DNA from: Apium graveolens
Lineage: Eukaryota > Streptophyta > Magnoliopsida > Apiales > Apiaceae
Length of the DNA: 64,000 bases
Direction: 5' to 3'
Assembly: GCF_009905375.1 (NCBI RefSeq)
Contig: NC_133656.1
Span: forward strand, 241,298,401-241,362,400
The position numbers and the translations under genes are program-made. Of the stretch, positions 10,190 through 23,225 are shown in pieces. Positions within the stretch are counted from its first letter, which is position 1. Each line of letters begins with the position of its first letter. The notes beneath the pieces were generated by a model, which saw only the letters and a list, made by a program, of their open reading frames with translations, did no database searches and was not told the DNA's origin.

Positions 10190-13100
10190 GAGATGACTAA
10201 TATTACTTCCCAATTTTTTTTAGTATAAAACAATTAATTTGAAAATTAGTCAACCATCCATGTAATTCAATTATCTAGAATATATTGGAACAACCATGTA
10301 CGTCAATAACTTGTGAGATTAAAATGTAGTTATAGATGGGGACTTACGTCTCCTCTTTAATGCCCATACTACAATTTTATATATAGTACTGTCACATTAA
10401 ATCTTGAAAGAAACTTGAAACATCAAAAAAATATACACTCATTTCTTTGTCAAAATTACCATCGTCAATGTACACAACCATATCAATAAGCAACTCCAAA
10501 ACCAAAACCTGCAATCTGGTTATTTTTCAAAATTCTGGTGTCTCGTTATCCTTGAGATGCTAGATGGATAGCATACCTGTTTAAATTTCTCGAACCGAAA
10601 ACGGAAGTCCTGCAATAAACCAGAAACAATTAGAATATAGGCCTAATTGTAAGGGGTTAGGGAACATAAGACATTGCCTTCTTCAATGCAACATGTACAT
10701 AATTTAGGATGTTATGCCGATCCGCTAGAAGAGAAGTGGGTAACACAGCTCATTTGTTCTCACTATTATCCCAATTGAAAATCTAACCTTGTTTCATACT
10801 AAGAGCTTCTGCAAAGCAACAAATTCATGTCAAAGTAAAAGATAATTAATTATGTACATTCTTTATTTTTCAAAGATTTGGTCATAGGGAAATGGTTGCT
10901 AACTTGTAAACACCTATGATTAGAGTGTGAATTTAACCCTACACTTTTGTTGAAATTTAATCTCATAAAGTAAACCGGATTAAAAAAAAGGCTTTGTAAA
11001 TAAGAGAAAGACACATGCAATGTACACAAGTTCAAACTCTCCATTAGCAGGTAGGAAAATAAATTCATTAGCATTTTATAGCATTCAAGAATGAAAGTAT
11101 TGGCCAATTCAAGTACATTCAAAAAAAGTTATACTCATTATGTTAAAAGGTTATTACTCGTATTTCCACCGTACATAAAAGATTTTTACATTATTCTATA
11201 ACCTATATGTATGTACCTAAATTTTAGACATTAGAGTAATGTTCAAGACCGATAAGATGATGATGCCTAAAACGTTCTTACCAATGGGAGGATTAGCTAA
11301 GAATGTGATCGCTATCCAACCTGAAGCTTGATAAATAGACCCTACTTTAATAACCACTTTGTACTTTACATATTTTGTAACTCTGATCCAAGATATAAAC
11401 CAATCACCTAGTTCCTAGCCTGCAAAAGACTCACAAAAACTCATCTTAGTTAAAATTATGTACATGCCTTTAGGAGAACATATTGTAAAGGCTAAAATCT
11501 AAATTACATGAAAAGAGAAGATGAAAGGAGAAAAAATACGACAAATATATAAGTAATAGGAATAAAAAAGGGAGAAAATCATTAATCCTTGAGATGGATG
11601 GCATGACAGATATGTTCACCTCCACTTGAAACTCAAAAAAGCTCATCGTCCATTAATGTTGTAGATCCATGAGAGCACACCTTATCCAAGAGATAACAAT
11701 CCAAAAAAATTAAAAATTATGATACGATAATTGGTGGAATAATATCAAAAATTGCACATGAATTACAACTTTAAGTCTCTCGTCCATTTACAACTTTAAG
11801 TCTCTCGTCCATTAATGTTTATAACGGGTTTTCAAAAAGTAAAAAAGGCACCGAAGTGGAATATCGATGACAGATGCAAGCACTTTAAACACCTATTAAT
11901 AAACCAGGTAAAATTAAATACCTAAAGAAAAAATAGTTACTGAAACTTCAAGAAGTAATATGGCCAGATAATAAAATGATCAACATTGTTCTAGAACACA
12001 ATTATATACTCTTCTTAAAACCATGTGCTTCTTACTGTAATTATTCCCCTAAAAACAAACATCTAATGTAGTGAAAAATATTTAAAAAATCATATACATA
12101 TATTAACTTATTCAAATAATTTAAGTTCAGTTTTTTGTACATAAAAATTAAAAAAGAATTATATATATAGAGAGAGAGAGAGACTTGTACTTATATTTTT
12201 GTGTAATTGAAAGAAGCTTGCCTTGTTGTAAGATGACATAATTTCTGTTAATTGGATGTTATGCAAATCTGCTAAGAGAGGAGTGGTGAACAGAACTCAT
12301 TTGTTCTCACTGTTATCCAAATTGAAAAATCCAACCTTGTTTATTGTTGGGAGCTCCTGCAAAGCTACAAATTTATAATGATTGAAACATGTACGGAATC
12401 TTAATGTATTGAAAAATAAATGTTGGTAGTAAGAATAAATGAATTTAAAGTCATTTTACAATTATAATTTTTATAAAAATAACATGCAACTCTTCTAACA
12501 AAGAAAAAGCTCACAAACTTTTCCACAGTACAAAAAAGTAGCACCAAACTTAAACCAAATGTTGTAAACAAATAGGTAAGAAAGCACTGAGTTTGGATGC
12601 TGGATTCTGGAATACACCCTCTGCTGGTGCATCAAGTATCATGTGATGATGTTTAGTATTGAGGAGATACAACTGCTAAAAACCTAGTTAGAAGCTATAT
12701 ATTCAGCTTTATAGAGCTAAAATATGTAGCAGCTGTACTTGTTGATACCATTGCACCTGATACTTTTTTAATTAAAAAAAGCTCAACATAAAAACACTGA
12801 AGAAGTTCAGGGGATGAGTAGCCTAGCAAACCTAAATTTTGTATCAATCAGGTAATCCATTTTCTAATATAGGGTAGGAAGATACAATTTTACAGATATC
12901 ATATGGCAATTTTTCTAATCTTATAAACAGATTTTGATTTCAGAGATTCGGATCAAACAACTCTATTTTAAGCTTCAATTTTCTCAACAAATAAAGAGTT
13001 AAGTTTTTCCGCAAGCTACAATAGCAGTACTAAATTTAAACGAAATGTTTTTAAATTAATAGCCACCAAAACTTTATGGAATCCTAATCTATCAGAAGGT

Positions 13101-13366
13101 AATATGTTGTCAGCGATCAGAAAGTAAATAAAATCAAATAGAAGCAGCACAACAATATATCTAGAATTGAACAAAATGAAAGAAGCTTAGTCCTAGAGAT
13201 ATACCTAAGAGAGTGGTCATGTAGTTAAAGCGGCTCTGAAACACGGGTAGGCCCATAAACTGGAAACCATATCCAAATTTGACATTGATTGCAAATGCAA
13301 ATGAGTAGAAATGCACATGTAGGGATGCGTCCGGCACTTGGGGTGAACCGTGGCTATACCTGCGTC

Positions 13367-13804
13367 TGTAAATCAAGGGAAATAGTTGTAGCAGAGTGTT
13401 ATCCTTGCGTAGGGATATGCACTATAAGTGAAGTCCTGCTATTACGGACGAGCCTTGGGCCTTCGCGGTTGGGCCTCATAGTTGGACATTCCTAAAGCTA
13501 GCGGAAGACGGAATTTGGATGGGCTTCTACCGGGCCTAGGAATAAGAAGTCTAAGCCCATTAGATTTCTTGTTCCACAAGAACTACGTCAGGCTTGATCC
13601 CTATATAAAGGGTACGTAGGCATATTGAGAGGGTAAGAAGGTGAGAGCTGATAAGAGAGCCACCACTTACTCTGATCAATCTCAGCCTAAAACAACCACA
13701 AACCACCACACACCGCTTGATGTTCCGGTGAAGAACCACCGTCATAGATCTTAATTCCGGCGAGAAACCTCAATCTTTGTTGTTACCAGATTCCTCCGTC
13801 AACA
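13367..13804 (+). repeat. Solo-LTR-like segment in unit A
   Basis: The 438-bp segment resembles the U3-R-U5 of a gypsy LTR: TATA motif ctatataaag at 13601-13610, a pyrimidine and CCACCA-rich leader, and the ending ccgtcaaca. It abuts the broken subtilase fragment exactly at its CA end. The left boundary (tgtaaatcaa) is a guess, no target duplication is visible and no internal domain is present. The same structure is in unit B. Confidence 0.45.
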
Positions 13805-14476
13805 GTTTCCACCAGCTATTGACGAAGTGTGTGTCCCATGTCCTTCAGTGTCTCTAGCAGAGTTCATACTAATGGTTGTCTCAGGATATGAAGTGCTAAA
13901 GCCCTTGGTAAGGTATCGAGCTCCAATCAGTTTCAAGTTACAATTTGAAGCGTTGAACTCTTGTCCCACTTCACAAGTCCCCTTCCATCTCGAGGGAATC
14001 TCAGACATACCATCATACTTGAAGCTTGCACTCTCGGGCCAAATACCAGTGCTAATAACACCAATAATGACATCCTTCCCATAATCAGAGGCCGGCCATA
14101 AGCCTGTTGTAGGATTAAGAGAAATAAACTCATACGTATGGGTGGTATAAACCGTGGCCTTTTTATCACCGTAAGCTGAGACAAATCCTGGAGACTTCAT
14201 TAGAGATTCCAATTCATCTATACTTAGCAACGCAGAAAAACCATGAACTGCATGATCATAGGTGTAGAGAAGAGATGGAGAGGACCGATGATTTCTCGAC
14301 TTGACAGAGTTGATGGTGGTGGAGTACCAAATGTGGTGGCTAGCAAAAGCCTTTGGCATTAAGGCTTTGTCCATGTAAACAATGTAAGTATACCTATCAT
14401 TTCCTGAAACTAAGATAGCTTGGAAAGCCAATTATGCAAATAGGAACCAAAAGTTAACTCCACATTCAAGCCCCAT
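13805..14476 (-). pseudogene. Subtilisin-like serine protease fragment (plant SBT type), unit A
   Basis: N-terminal third of a secreted plant subtilase. The ATG at 14476-14474 starts a hydrophobic signal-peptide-like stretch that is broken by an in-frame TAA. An inhibitor I9 prodomain follows (YIVYMDKALMPKAF, then LLYTYDHAVHGFSALLS), then the start of the catalytic domain. Where the family has the catalytic Asp in the pattern ID-TG-WPES, this copy reads GVISTGIWPES, so Asp is replaced by Ser. The His motif GHGTHT is present. The gene stops at the junction with the LTR-like segment at 13804, so the Asn and Ser regions are missing. Neither protease activity nor a normal product is expected. Confidence 0.88.
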
Positions 14477-14833
14477 TTTTGCAGAGTTTTGGTAAGTGAA
14501 ACTGATTTGTTCTAAACAAGTAAATGTTCATTATAAGCTGATGTGGTGGCAAGAATCAGTCTAAAAATAAACATCTACAACTGATTGTATGCTCGTTATG
14601 TGAGATAAATTATCTCTTCAATTACTTTAAGATTTCAGTTTTTATTCTGCAATTATATATAAAAGACCTTTACAACTATAGAAACACACAAAAATCTTTG
14701 TTGGTGTTCATGTCTTAACTTCAAATCATATTTATCTAAGGTAGTGCAATCTCTGTTTTGCATGTATGATGAAAACAGTCATTTCAATATTTTGCGCAAA
14801 ATCACAGTTTTCGGGGTTCAGATCAAATAAGAC

Positions 14834-17694
14834 ATGAATCAAAATGAGTACTCAATCACAGCTATGACACCAGTAGTCAAAATCATGTCCTCAACTGGGT
14901 ACGTTTATGAGAAGAATAACTTTGTGGCTCTGGTAAATAAGCAAATTCCGGCATTTGAAGACTATCACAAAATGATGGACTTCACCCTAAACTGCAAACT
15001 GAGTTATGCCATACTTGAGTCTCCAACCATTTACTGTGAAGTTATCGAGGAAATATGGACTACAGCCGTGTTCAATTCAAAGGACAAAACCATTACCTTC
15101 ACTCTCAAAGGTAATGAACGTTGTTTTAACTGTGATATAATTAAAAAATGCTTTAAATTGCCTGAAATAACACACTTGATCCACACATAGACACTGATGT
15201 GAGTAACATGCTAGTTTCTATGGGCTATGCTCTTACTGCCACTAAGTTAGGTGATATTAGGAGAATGGGTCTTAGAAAAGAATAGAGCTTTTTATGTGAT
15301 TCCTTTATTAAGATGTTTTCTGGTAAAGTTAGCAACTTTGATGTTGTAACTTATTTACTTGTTAACATGCTCTATATGCTTTTAAGTGATAAGTACTTTA
15401 ATTTCAGTATTTCAGTCATGTATGAATTAGGGAGTAAGTTAGGAGATATAAAGAAGAGATCTAAGAACATATATTATGCTAGATTCTTTATGTTAATAAC
15501 TAATTTTGTGTCTGAGAATCTCTCGATCTTGAACCCAACAAACAAGTTAGATTTTTGGGTCCAAGAGAGAAGAGTTATTGCTGACCTGAACAGGGCAAAT
15601 CACCACAAGAATATTCCCCTTGTTTACATGTCAATCATGGAACAGCCTCAGGTAAAGGAGGTAAATTATTTTGTCCCTATTACTTCTCAACCACCTATTT
15701 CTTTGCAATCAACTGTGGCCATGGCACCTGTGACAGTGACCAAACAGGTGTTTACCCAAGCCACAAAACCAAAAATCTTAAAATCGAACTCAAAGAAAGC
15801 CCCCTCTAGTTTCTCTCAAAAGCAGCTAGTTGTAAAATCTACTAAAAACCAAGAGGGGAGTGTGAAGGGAAGTAAGTCTGGTGAGGGATAGGGTGAACAT
15901 AAAAGAAGCCCTAAGAATAAGGATGGAGAAGTGAGTGTAACCAAACCTAGACACACTGCAGTTTCCCAACAAACTGTAGTGATTAATAAGGATATAAGCT
16001 CATTACTAGTTTCATCCTCCCAAAAGGATGTTACTATTGAAACAAGCTCTCAACCAAGAGTACAGGCCAAGAGGGTTAGGGACACAAGCTCACCCCGAAC
16101 TTATGATAGAAATAAGAAATCCAAAATACTTGGGGATACACATGGTGCACACACTGTGCAAATTGCAGTCAAAGACTCGATTACAGCACCTTCTCAAATT
16201 CAGATTGATGTGGCTCCAGTAAATGTGGAGTCACAGCCAAAATCTTTAGTGATAGAAGCACCTCACACACAAAATTCACCCACAAATTCTCTGGATGTGG
16301 ACATGATTCACACATCAATTCCTGACTTTCCATCTTTAACTCTCATGGAGAAGCAAAAATCTACAGCAAGTGAGAATCATTTTTTAGATAATTTGTTGGC
16401 TCACTTTCCATTTCTTTCTGATTCTACTGAGAATACTGTGCAATATCTCAAATTAATCACCACAGATTCTACAGTAGTTTCTAATCCAAACTCTGTCATT
16501 TCTACTACCTCGACGGATATTGTTCATCCGTTGACCAATGATTTTATCTCGACAGATGTGCTTAACAGAAATTATCCGTTGACACTTTCAACTACTGCTT
16601 CGACGGATGTTTCTCATCTGTTGACAATCACTGCACAACTTGAAATCTCAACTGTTGTCACAAGTATAGATGATTTAGTAGTTGTACAATCACTCTAAGG
16701 ATTGAAGGAAGGGAGTGAACAGAGTGAGAGGCTGAGTTGCTCTCAGGCAAAAGGAGAGGAAAAGAGTGAAAATATGCAAGGTATTTCTTCCAGCTTGACA
16801 AAAGTGAGTGAGTGGAGTCCCACCTTAGTAGGTGAAGGTGAGAGTGTAAGGGTGGGAAGCCAAGGGGAGCCCTTGATGTAAGAAAATAGAGATTATGAAA
16901 GAAAAAGCAGGTACATAAGAATGGAAAGAGCCCATTGCTAGTGAGTTAAGGGATGTCAATGAGGATGAAAAGAAATGGTTATTTCAGCAAGATTATCAAG
17001 CTGTCTTAGAATATGTTTCTTATGAAGCTGAGGCATTAACTCACCCTGTTTCATCTTATCAAGTTCTATCTGAACAGGACAATGTGGCTGCTGAGAGAAT
17101 TCTCAACTTGGTGCACATAACTACTTTTATGCAAACGGCCAAGGATACAATCACTGCCATGCCCTTCACAACTGGTGATGAATTTGACTAGAGTCTCTTC
17201 AGCTGCACCAACTTCAATCTTTAAAGCAAAATCAAGATGTAACTGAGCTCAAGCCAGAAATTGGTCAAGTCAAAAGGGAAATTACTGCAAGATTGGAGGC
17301 TACCTTTCCTAACACAACAATGCTAAGCTTAGGAAAAACTATGATCTAGTCAACAAAGTGGACTCTTTGTATGCCAGGCTCAAGACCCTGGAAACATCTA
17401 TTACTCAAATCCACCGCCATCAAACTCAACAAACTCTGTTACTTCAGAAACTGGTGGCTGCACAAATGTCAACCTCCACTCAACTTGATGCTAACAAAAA
17501 GGGGGAGAAAAACTCTATTATTCCATTTAGACAGGGGGAGTCAACAAGTGAGGGGGAGAAAGTGCTCAACATACAAGTTAGAAATTTGCTTGTTAGAAGT
17601 TTAAAGTGCAGACTGGACTGCAGAGCCAAATTATTTACACTCTATGTTCTAATGTCTATGGCTGATATAGTATATTTCATTTCTAACATGTGAT
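14834..17694 (+). pseudogene. Decayed gag-like retroelement gene, unit A
   Basis: Long degraded coding region beginning at ATG 14834 (MNQNEYSITAMTPVVKIM...). Pieces lie at 14834-15190, 15196-15891, 15892-16698 and about 16960-17693, separated by a frameshift near 15180 (shared with unit B) and stops at 15283-15285 and 15889-15891 that unit B lacks at the same sites. The N-terminal part (VYEKNNFVALVN, YHKMMDFTLNCKLSYA) resembles gag-like ORFs that accompany plant copia-type elements; I know it as a recurrent unnamed plant protein, not a characterised family. The centre is Ser/Thr/Lys-rich with recurring STD and PLT words. The C-terminal part is coiled-coil-like (TLETSITQIHRHQTQQTLL) and ends in lysine-rich linkers. 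No protease, RT or integrase follows. Confidence 0.55.
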
Positions 17695-17699
17695 TTATT

Positions 17700-18885
17700 A
17701 ATACAGAAACAAGGAAGAAATCAAGATTTGGCCCTCCACATTTGGCAGTCAATCAGTACAGTTTTCTTACTCCTATCGGTATGCACAATGACTTGGGTCT
17801 ACCAAATGCTTTGCATTGATTTAAACTAAAAGTATTTGTTTTAATAGCTTGCTTAAGTTTATATCATTTCGTGAATTCTTTTTATTAACTTCTAATTTTG
17901 GTTAACATTAACAATAAAAGTTCCCTGTTTTGATTTGAGTTTCTTCCTCAGATCTTAATACTGAAGTGGACTACTAAACCAAAATGGCATTATCTAGGTT
18001 ACATTGTTATATTCGATCTTCTCAAGTTCGGAGTCCCCCAGTTATATAGTATCTAATCAATATTTCGTGATTAATGATCATTATTCTTTCTTGTCTTTTG
18101 AAATGATTATACTTGTTTGTGAATCCCCTGATCCTTGTGTCGGATACTCTGACATGCACATCCCCTCAACGGATAGGGGATTCTTCCTGAATCCTAATTT
18201 TGATTCTTTCCCCACAATTTGTAGTCAAAATTTCTGTTAACTGCCTACTTTCCTAAAATTAAGTATCAGTTTTTGTTATTAAATACAAACGTATTATGCT
18301 AGTGTTCATTTTTGCATAAATTAAAAGATTTTACCTGTATTTTGTGATTTAGATCAATAAATTATGCATTTGATTAAATTTGCTTATAGTTTGTGGTTTT
18401 TTTAACAAGATTGAATATCTGTAACATGAAATCTAGAGAAAATCTATATTTCTATATGCCCTGTCCCCCCCACCCGAATTCTAATATTATTATATTTATT
18501 TATTATATTTTTGTGTCCACGCACCCCAGCACTTCTGCACCTGTATCCTTGCTTGTCAGTTGTCGAAGAAATATTTCATTGAACTAATGAGAAGATTTGC
18601 GGAGATCTCAAATATTTTGGAAAATTGAAATATTGAAACCCAAGAATCTGGAAAATACGCATTGTAAGGAAGTTCTGCAACTTTTATGACACACGTCTTA
18701 GAGAAGTCCTACCCTTAAGATCAAGTTGCATCACATCTCAATCAGAACTTGATACAATTTATGAAATCCGCACATGATGGTCATGGGGATCATTTAAATG
18801 ATTTTCTACTTTGTTTGACAAGCTCAGCCTTGTGGTTTGTGTTGGCTATTTTATCTATTCACAATGAGAATGTTGTGTTTTACAG
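17700..18885. other. AT-rich end of unit A
   Basis: No coding region recognised. 17830-18190 is shared with the last 350 bp of unit B. The remainder is unique in the window. Confidence 0.5.
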
Positions 18886-21744
18886 TTGGTGACTAATATT
18901 ACTTCCCAATTTTTTTTGAGCATAAAACAATTAATTTGAAAATTAGCCAGCCATCCATATAATTCAATTATCTAGAATATATTGGAACAACCATGTACGT
19001 ATGTAATTCAATTATCTAGAATATATTGGAACAACCATGTACGTCAATAACTTGTGAAATTAAAATGTAGTTATAGATAGGGACTTACATCTCCTCTTTA
19101 ATGCCCAGGCTACAATTTTATATATACTTTCACATTAAATCTTGAAAGAAACTAAGAAACATCATCAAAATATGCACTGCATTTCTTTGTCAAAATTACC
19201 ATCGTTAATATACACAACCATATCAATAAGCAACTCCAAAACCAATGCACTTAAGGGCTAGATGGATCATTATGAGTACCTACCTGAAAGCAGCATTTCA
19301 GACGTAAAAGCTCATACTTTCTGACTTCATAATTTTTTTGAGAAAAGAACTCTACCAACCTGCGATCTCATTTTTTTCTAAAATTCTGGTGTCTCATTAT
19401 CGTTGAGATGCTCGATGGATAACAGACTTGTTTAAATTTCTCGAGCCCAAAACGGAAGTCCAGCAATAAACCAGAAACAATTATAATATAGGCGTATTTG
19501 TAAGGGGTTAGGGAACATAAGAAATTGCCTTCTTCGTTGCAACATGTACATAATTCGGATGTTATGCTGATCCGCTAGAAGAGAAGTGGGTAACACAACT
19601 CATTTGTTCTCACTGTTATCCGAATTGAAAATCTAACCTTGTTCCATACTAGGAGCTTCTGCAAAGCAACAAATTCATGTAAAGGAAAAGATAATTTATT
19701 ATGTAAATTCTTGATTTTTCAAAGATTTGGTCATAGGGAAATGGTTGCTAACTTATAAACACCTATGATTAGAGTGTGAATTTAACCCTACACTTTTGTT
19801 GTAATTTAATCTCATAAAGTAAATCGGATTAGCAAAAAAGGCTTTGTAAATAAGAGAAAGTCACATTCAATGTACTCAAGTTCAAGCTCTCCATTAGCAG
19901 GTAGTAAAACAAATTCATTAGCATTTTATATCATTCAAGAATGAAAGTATTCGCCAATTCAAGTACATTTAAACAAAAGTTATACTCATTATGTTAAAAG
20001 GTTATTACTCGTATTTCCACCGTACATAAAAGATTTTCACATTATTCTATAACCTATATGTATGTACCTAAATTTTAGTCATTAGAGTAATGTTCATGAC
20101 CGATAAGATGATGATGCCTAAAACTTTCTTACCAATGGGAGGATTAGCTAAGAATGCGATCGATATCCAACCTGAAGCTTGATAAATAGACCCTACTTTA
20201 ATAACCACTTTGTACTTTACATATTTTGTAACTCTGATCCAAGATATAAAACAATCACCTGGTTCCTAGCCTGCAAAAGACTCAGAAAAGCTCATCTTAG
20301 TTAAAATTATGTACATGCCTTCAGGTGAACATATTGTAAAGGCTAAAATCTAAATTACATAAAAAGAGAAGATGAAAGGAGAAAAAATACGACAAATATA
20401 TAGGTAATAGGAAGAAACAAAGGGAGAAAATCATTAATCCTTGATATGGATGGCATGACAGATATGTTCACCTCCACTTGAAACTCAAAAAAGCTCATCG
20501 TCCATTAATGTTGTAGATCCATGAGAGCACACCTTATACAATAGATAACAATCCAAAAAAATTAAAGATTATGATACGATAATTGGTGGAATAATATCAA
20601 AAATTGCACATGAATTACAACTTTAAGTCTCTCGTCCATTAATGTTTATAACGGGTTTTCAAAAAGTAAAAAAGGCACCCAAGTGGAATATCGATGACAG
20701 TGAGAATCCAACCTTGTTTCTTGTTGGGAGCTCCTGCAAAGCTACAAATTTATAATGATTGAAACATGTTCAGAATCTTAATGTATTGAAAAATAAATGT
20801 TGGTAGCAAGAATAAATGAATTTAAAGTCATTTTGCAATTATAATTTTTATAAAAATAACATGCAACTCTTCCCAACAAAGAAAAAGCTCACAAACTTTT
20901 CGATAGTACACAAAAGTAGCACCAAACTTAAACCAAATGTTGTAAACAAATAGGTAAGAAAGCACTGAGTTTGGATGCTGGATTCTGGAATACACCCTCT
21001 GCTGGTGCATCAAGTATCATGTGATGATATTTAGTATTGAGGAGATACAACTGCTAAAAACCTAGTTAGAAGCTATATATTCAGCTTTATAGAGCTAGGA
21101 TATGTACCAGCTATACTTGTTGATACCATTGCACCTAATACTTTTTTAATTAAAAAAAGCTCAACATAAAAACACTGAAGAAGTTCAGGGGATGAGTAGC
21201 CTAGCAAACCTAAATTTTGTATCAATCAGGTAATCCATTTTCTAATATAGGGTAGGAAGATACAATTTTACAGATATCATATGTCAATTTTTCAAATCTT
21301 ATAAACAGATTTTGATTTCAGAGATTCGGATTAAACAACTCTATTTTAAGCTTCAATTTTCTCAACAAATAAAGAGTTAAGTTTTTCCGCAAGCGAAAAT
21401 AGCAGTACTAAATTTAAACGAAATGTTTTTAAATTAATAGCCACCAAAAATTTATGGAATCCTAATCTATCAGAAGGTAATATGTTGTCAGCGATCAGAA
21501 AGTAAATAAAATCAAATAGAAGAAGCACAACAATATATCTAGAATTGAACAAAATGAAAGAAGCTTAATCCTAGAGATATACCTAAGAGAGTGGTCATGT
21601 CGTTAGAGCGGCTCTGAAACACGGGCAGGCCCATAAACTGGAAACCATATCCAAATTTGACATTGATTGCAAATGCAAATGAGCAGAGATGCACATGTAG
21701 GGATGCGTCCGGCACTTGGGGTGAACCGTGGCTATATCTGCGTC

Positions 21745-22182
21745 TGTAAATCAAGGGAAATAGTTGTGGCGGAGTGTTATCCTTGCGCAGGGATATGCAC
21801 TATAAGTGAAGTCCTGCTATTACGGACGAGCCTTGGGCCTTCGCGGTTGGGCCTCATAGTTGGACATTCCTAAAGCTAGCGGAAGACGGAATTTGGATGG
21901 GCTTCTACCGGGCCTAGGAGTAAGAAGTCTAAGCCCATTAGATTTCTTGTTCCACAAGAACTACGTCAGGCTTGATCCCTATATAAAAGGTACGTAGGCA
22001 TATTGAGAGGGTAAGAAGTTGAGAGCTGATAAGAGAGCCACCACTTACTCTGATCAATCTCAGCCTAAAACAACCACAAACCACCATACACCGCTTGATG
22101 TTCCGGCGAAGAACCACCGTCATAGATCTTAATTCCGGCGAGAAACCTTAATCTTTGTTGTTACCAGATTCCTCCGTCAACA
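21745..22182 (+). repeat. Solo-LTR-like segment in unit B
   Basis: Same length (438 bp) and structure as the segment at 13367-13804, including the TATA-like ctatataaaa and the CA end abutting the subtilase fragment. The LTR-protease junction therefore existed before the unit was duplicated. Confidence 0.45.
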
Positions 22183-22854
22183 GTTTCCACCAGCTATTGA
22201 CGAAGTGTGTGTCCCATGTCCTTCAGTGTCTCTAGCAGAGTTCATACTAATGGTTGTCTCAGGATATGAAGCGCTAAAGCCCTTGGTAAGGTATCGAGCT
22301 CCAATCAGTTTCAAGTTACAATTTGAAGCATTGAACTCTTGTCCCACTTCACAAGTCCCCTTCCATCTCGAGGGAATCTCAGACATACCATCATACTTGA
22401 AGCTTGCACTCTCGGGCCAAATACCAGTGCCTATAACACCAATAATGACATCCTTCCCATTATCAGAGGCCGGCCATAAGCCTGTTGTAGGATTAAGAGG
22501 AAGAAACTCATACGTATGGGTGGTATGAACCGTGGCCTTTTTATCACCGTAAGCTGAGACAAATCCTGGAGACTTCTTTAGCGATTCCAATTCATCTATA
22601 CTTAGCAACGCAGAAAAACCATGAACTGCATGATCATAGGTGTAGAGAAGAGATGGAGAGGACCGATGATTTCTCGACTTGACAGAGTTGATGGTGGTGG
22701 AGTACCAAATGTGGTGGCTAGCAAAAGCCTTTGGCATTAAGGCTTTGTCCATGTAAACAATGTAAGTATACCTATCATTTCCTGAAACTAAGATAGCTTG
22801 TAAAGCGAATTATGCAAATAGGAACCAAAAGTTAACTCCACATTCAAGCCCCAT
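22183..22854 (-). pseudogene. Subtilisin-like serine protease fragment, unit B
   Basis: Duplicate of the fragment at 13805-14476, with ATG at 22854-22852 and the same TAA in the signal peptide. The first catalytic motif reads GVIGTGIWPES, so the Asp is Gly here, against Ser in unit A. GHGTHT is retained and the gene ends at the same LTR junction. The shared truncation and shared stop show the gene was already dead when the unit duplicated; the differing residue shows later independent drift. Confidence 0.88.
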
Positions 22855-23225
22855 TTTTGCAGAGTTTTGGTAAGGGAAACTGATCTGTTCTAAACAAGTA
22901 AATGTTCATTATAAGCTGATGTGGTGGCAAGAATCAGTCTAAAAATAAACATCTACAACAGATTGTATGCTCGTTATGTGAGATAAATTATCTCTTCAAT
23001 TACTTTAAGATTTCAGTTTTTATTCTGCAATTACATATAAAGACCTTTACAACTATAGAAACACACAAAAATCATTGTTGGTTTTCATGTCTTAACTTCA
23101 AATCATATTTATTCTAAGGTAGTGCAATCTCTATTTTGCATGTATGATGAAAATATGTATGATGAAACAGTCATTTCAATATTTTGCACAAAATCATAGT
23201 TTTCGGGGTTCAGATCAAATAAGAC

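Larger units (their letters stand above)
10190..18885 (+). repeat. Unit A of a tandem segmental duplication (about 8.7 kb)
   Basis: The sequence from about 10193 (tgactaatattacttccc) recurs from 18886 in the same order and orientation. Unit A carries AT-rich sequence, a solo-LTR-like segment, a subtilase pseudogene on the minus strand and a gag-like pseudogene on the plus strand. The right-hand 700 bp (18190-18885) have no counterpart in B because B is cut at 25731. Relative to B, A keeps about 450 bp around 11877-12320 and about 850 bp at 16979-17830. It lacks about 100 bp near 10505 and has its own small repeat of acaactttaagtctctcg at 11765-11815. Confidence 0.85.

Noticed and set aside
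13161..13376. Minus-strand frame with exon-like stretch FMGLPVFQSRF, also in unit B
   Set aside because: Its repetition comes from the unit duplication and not from selection. No family recognised.
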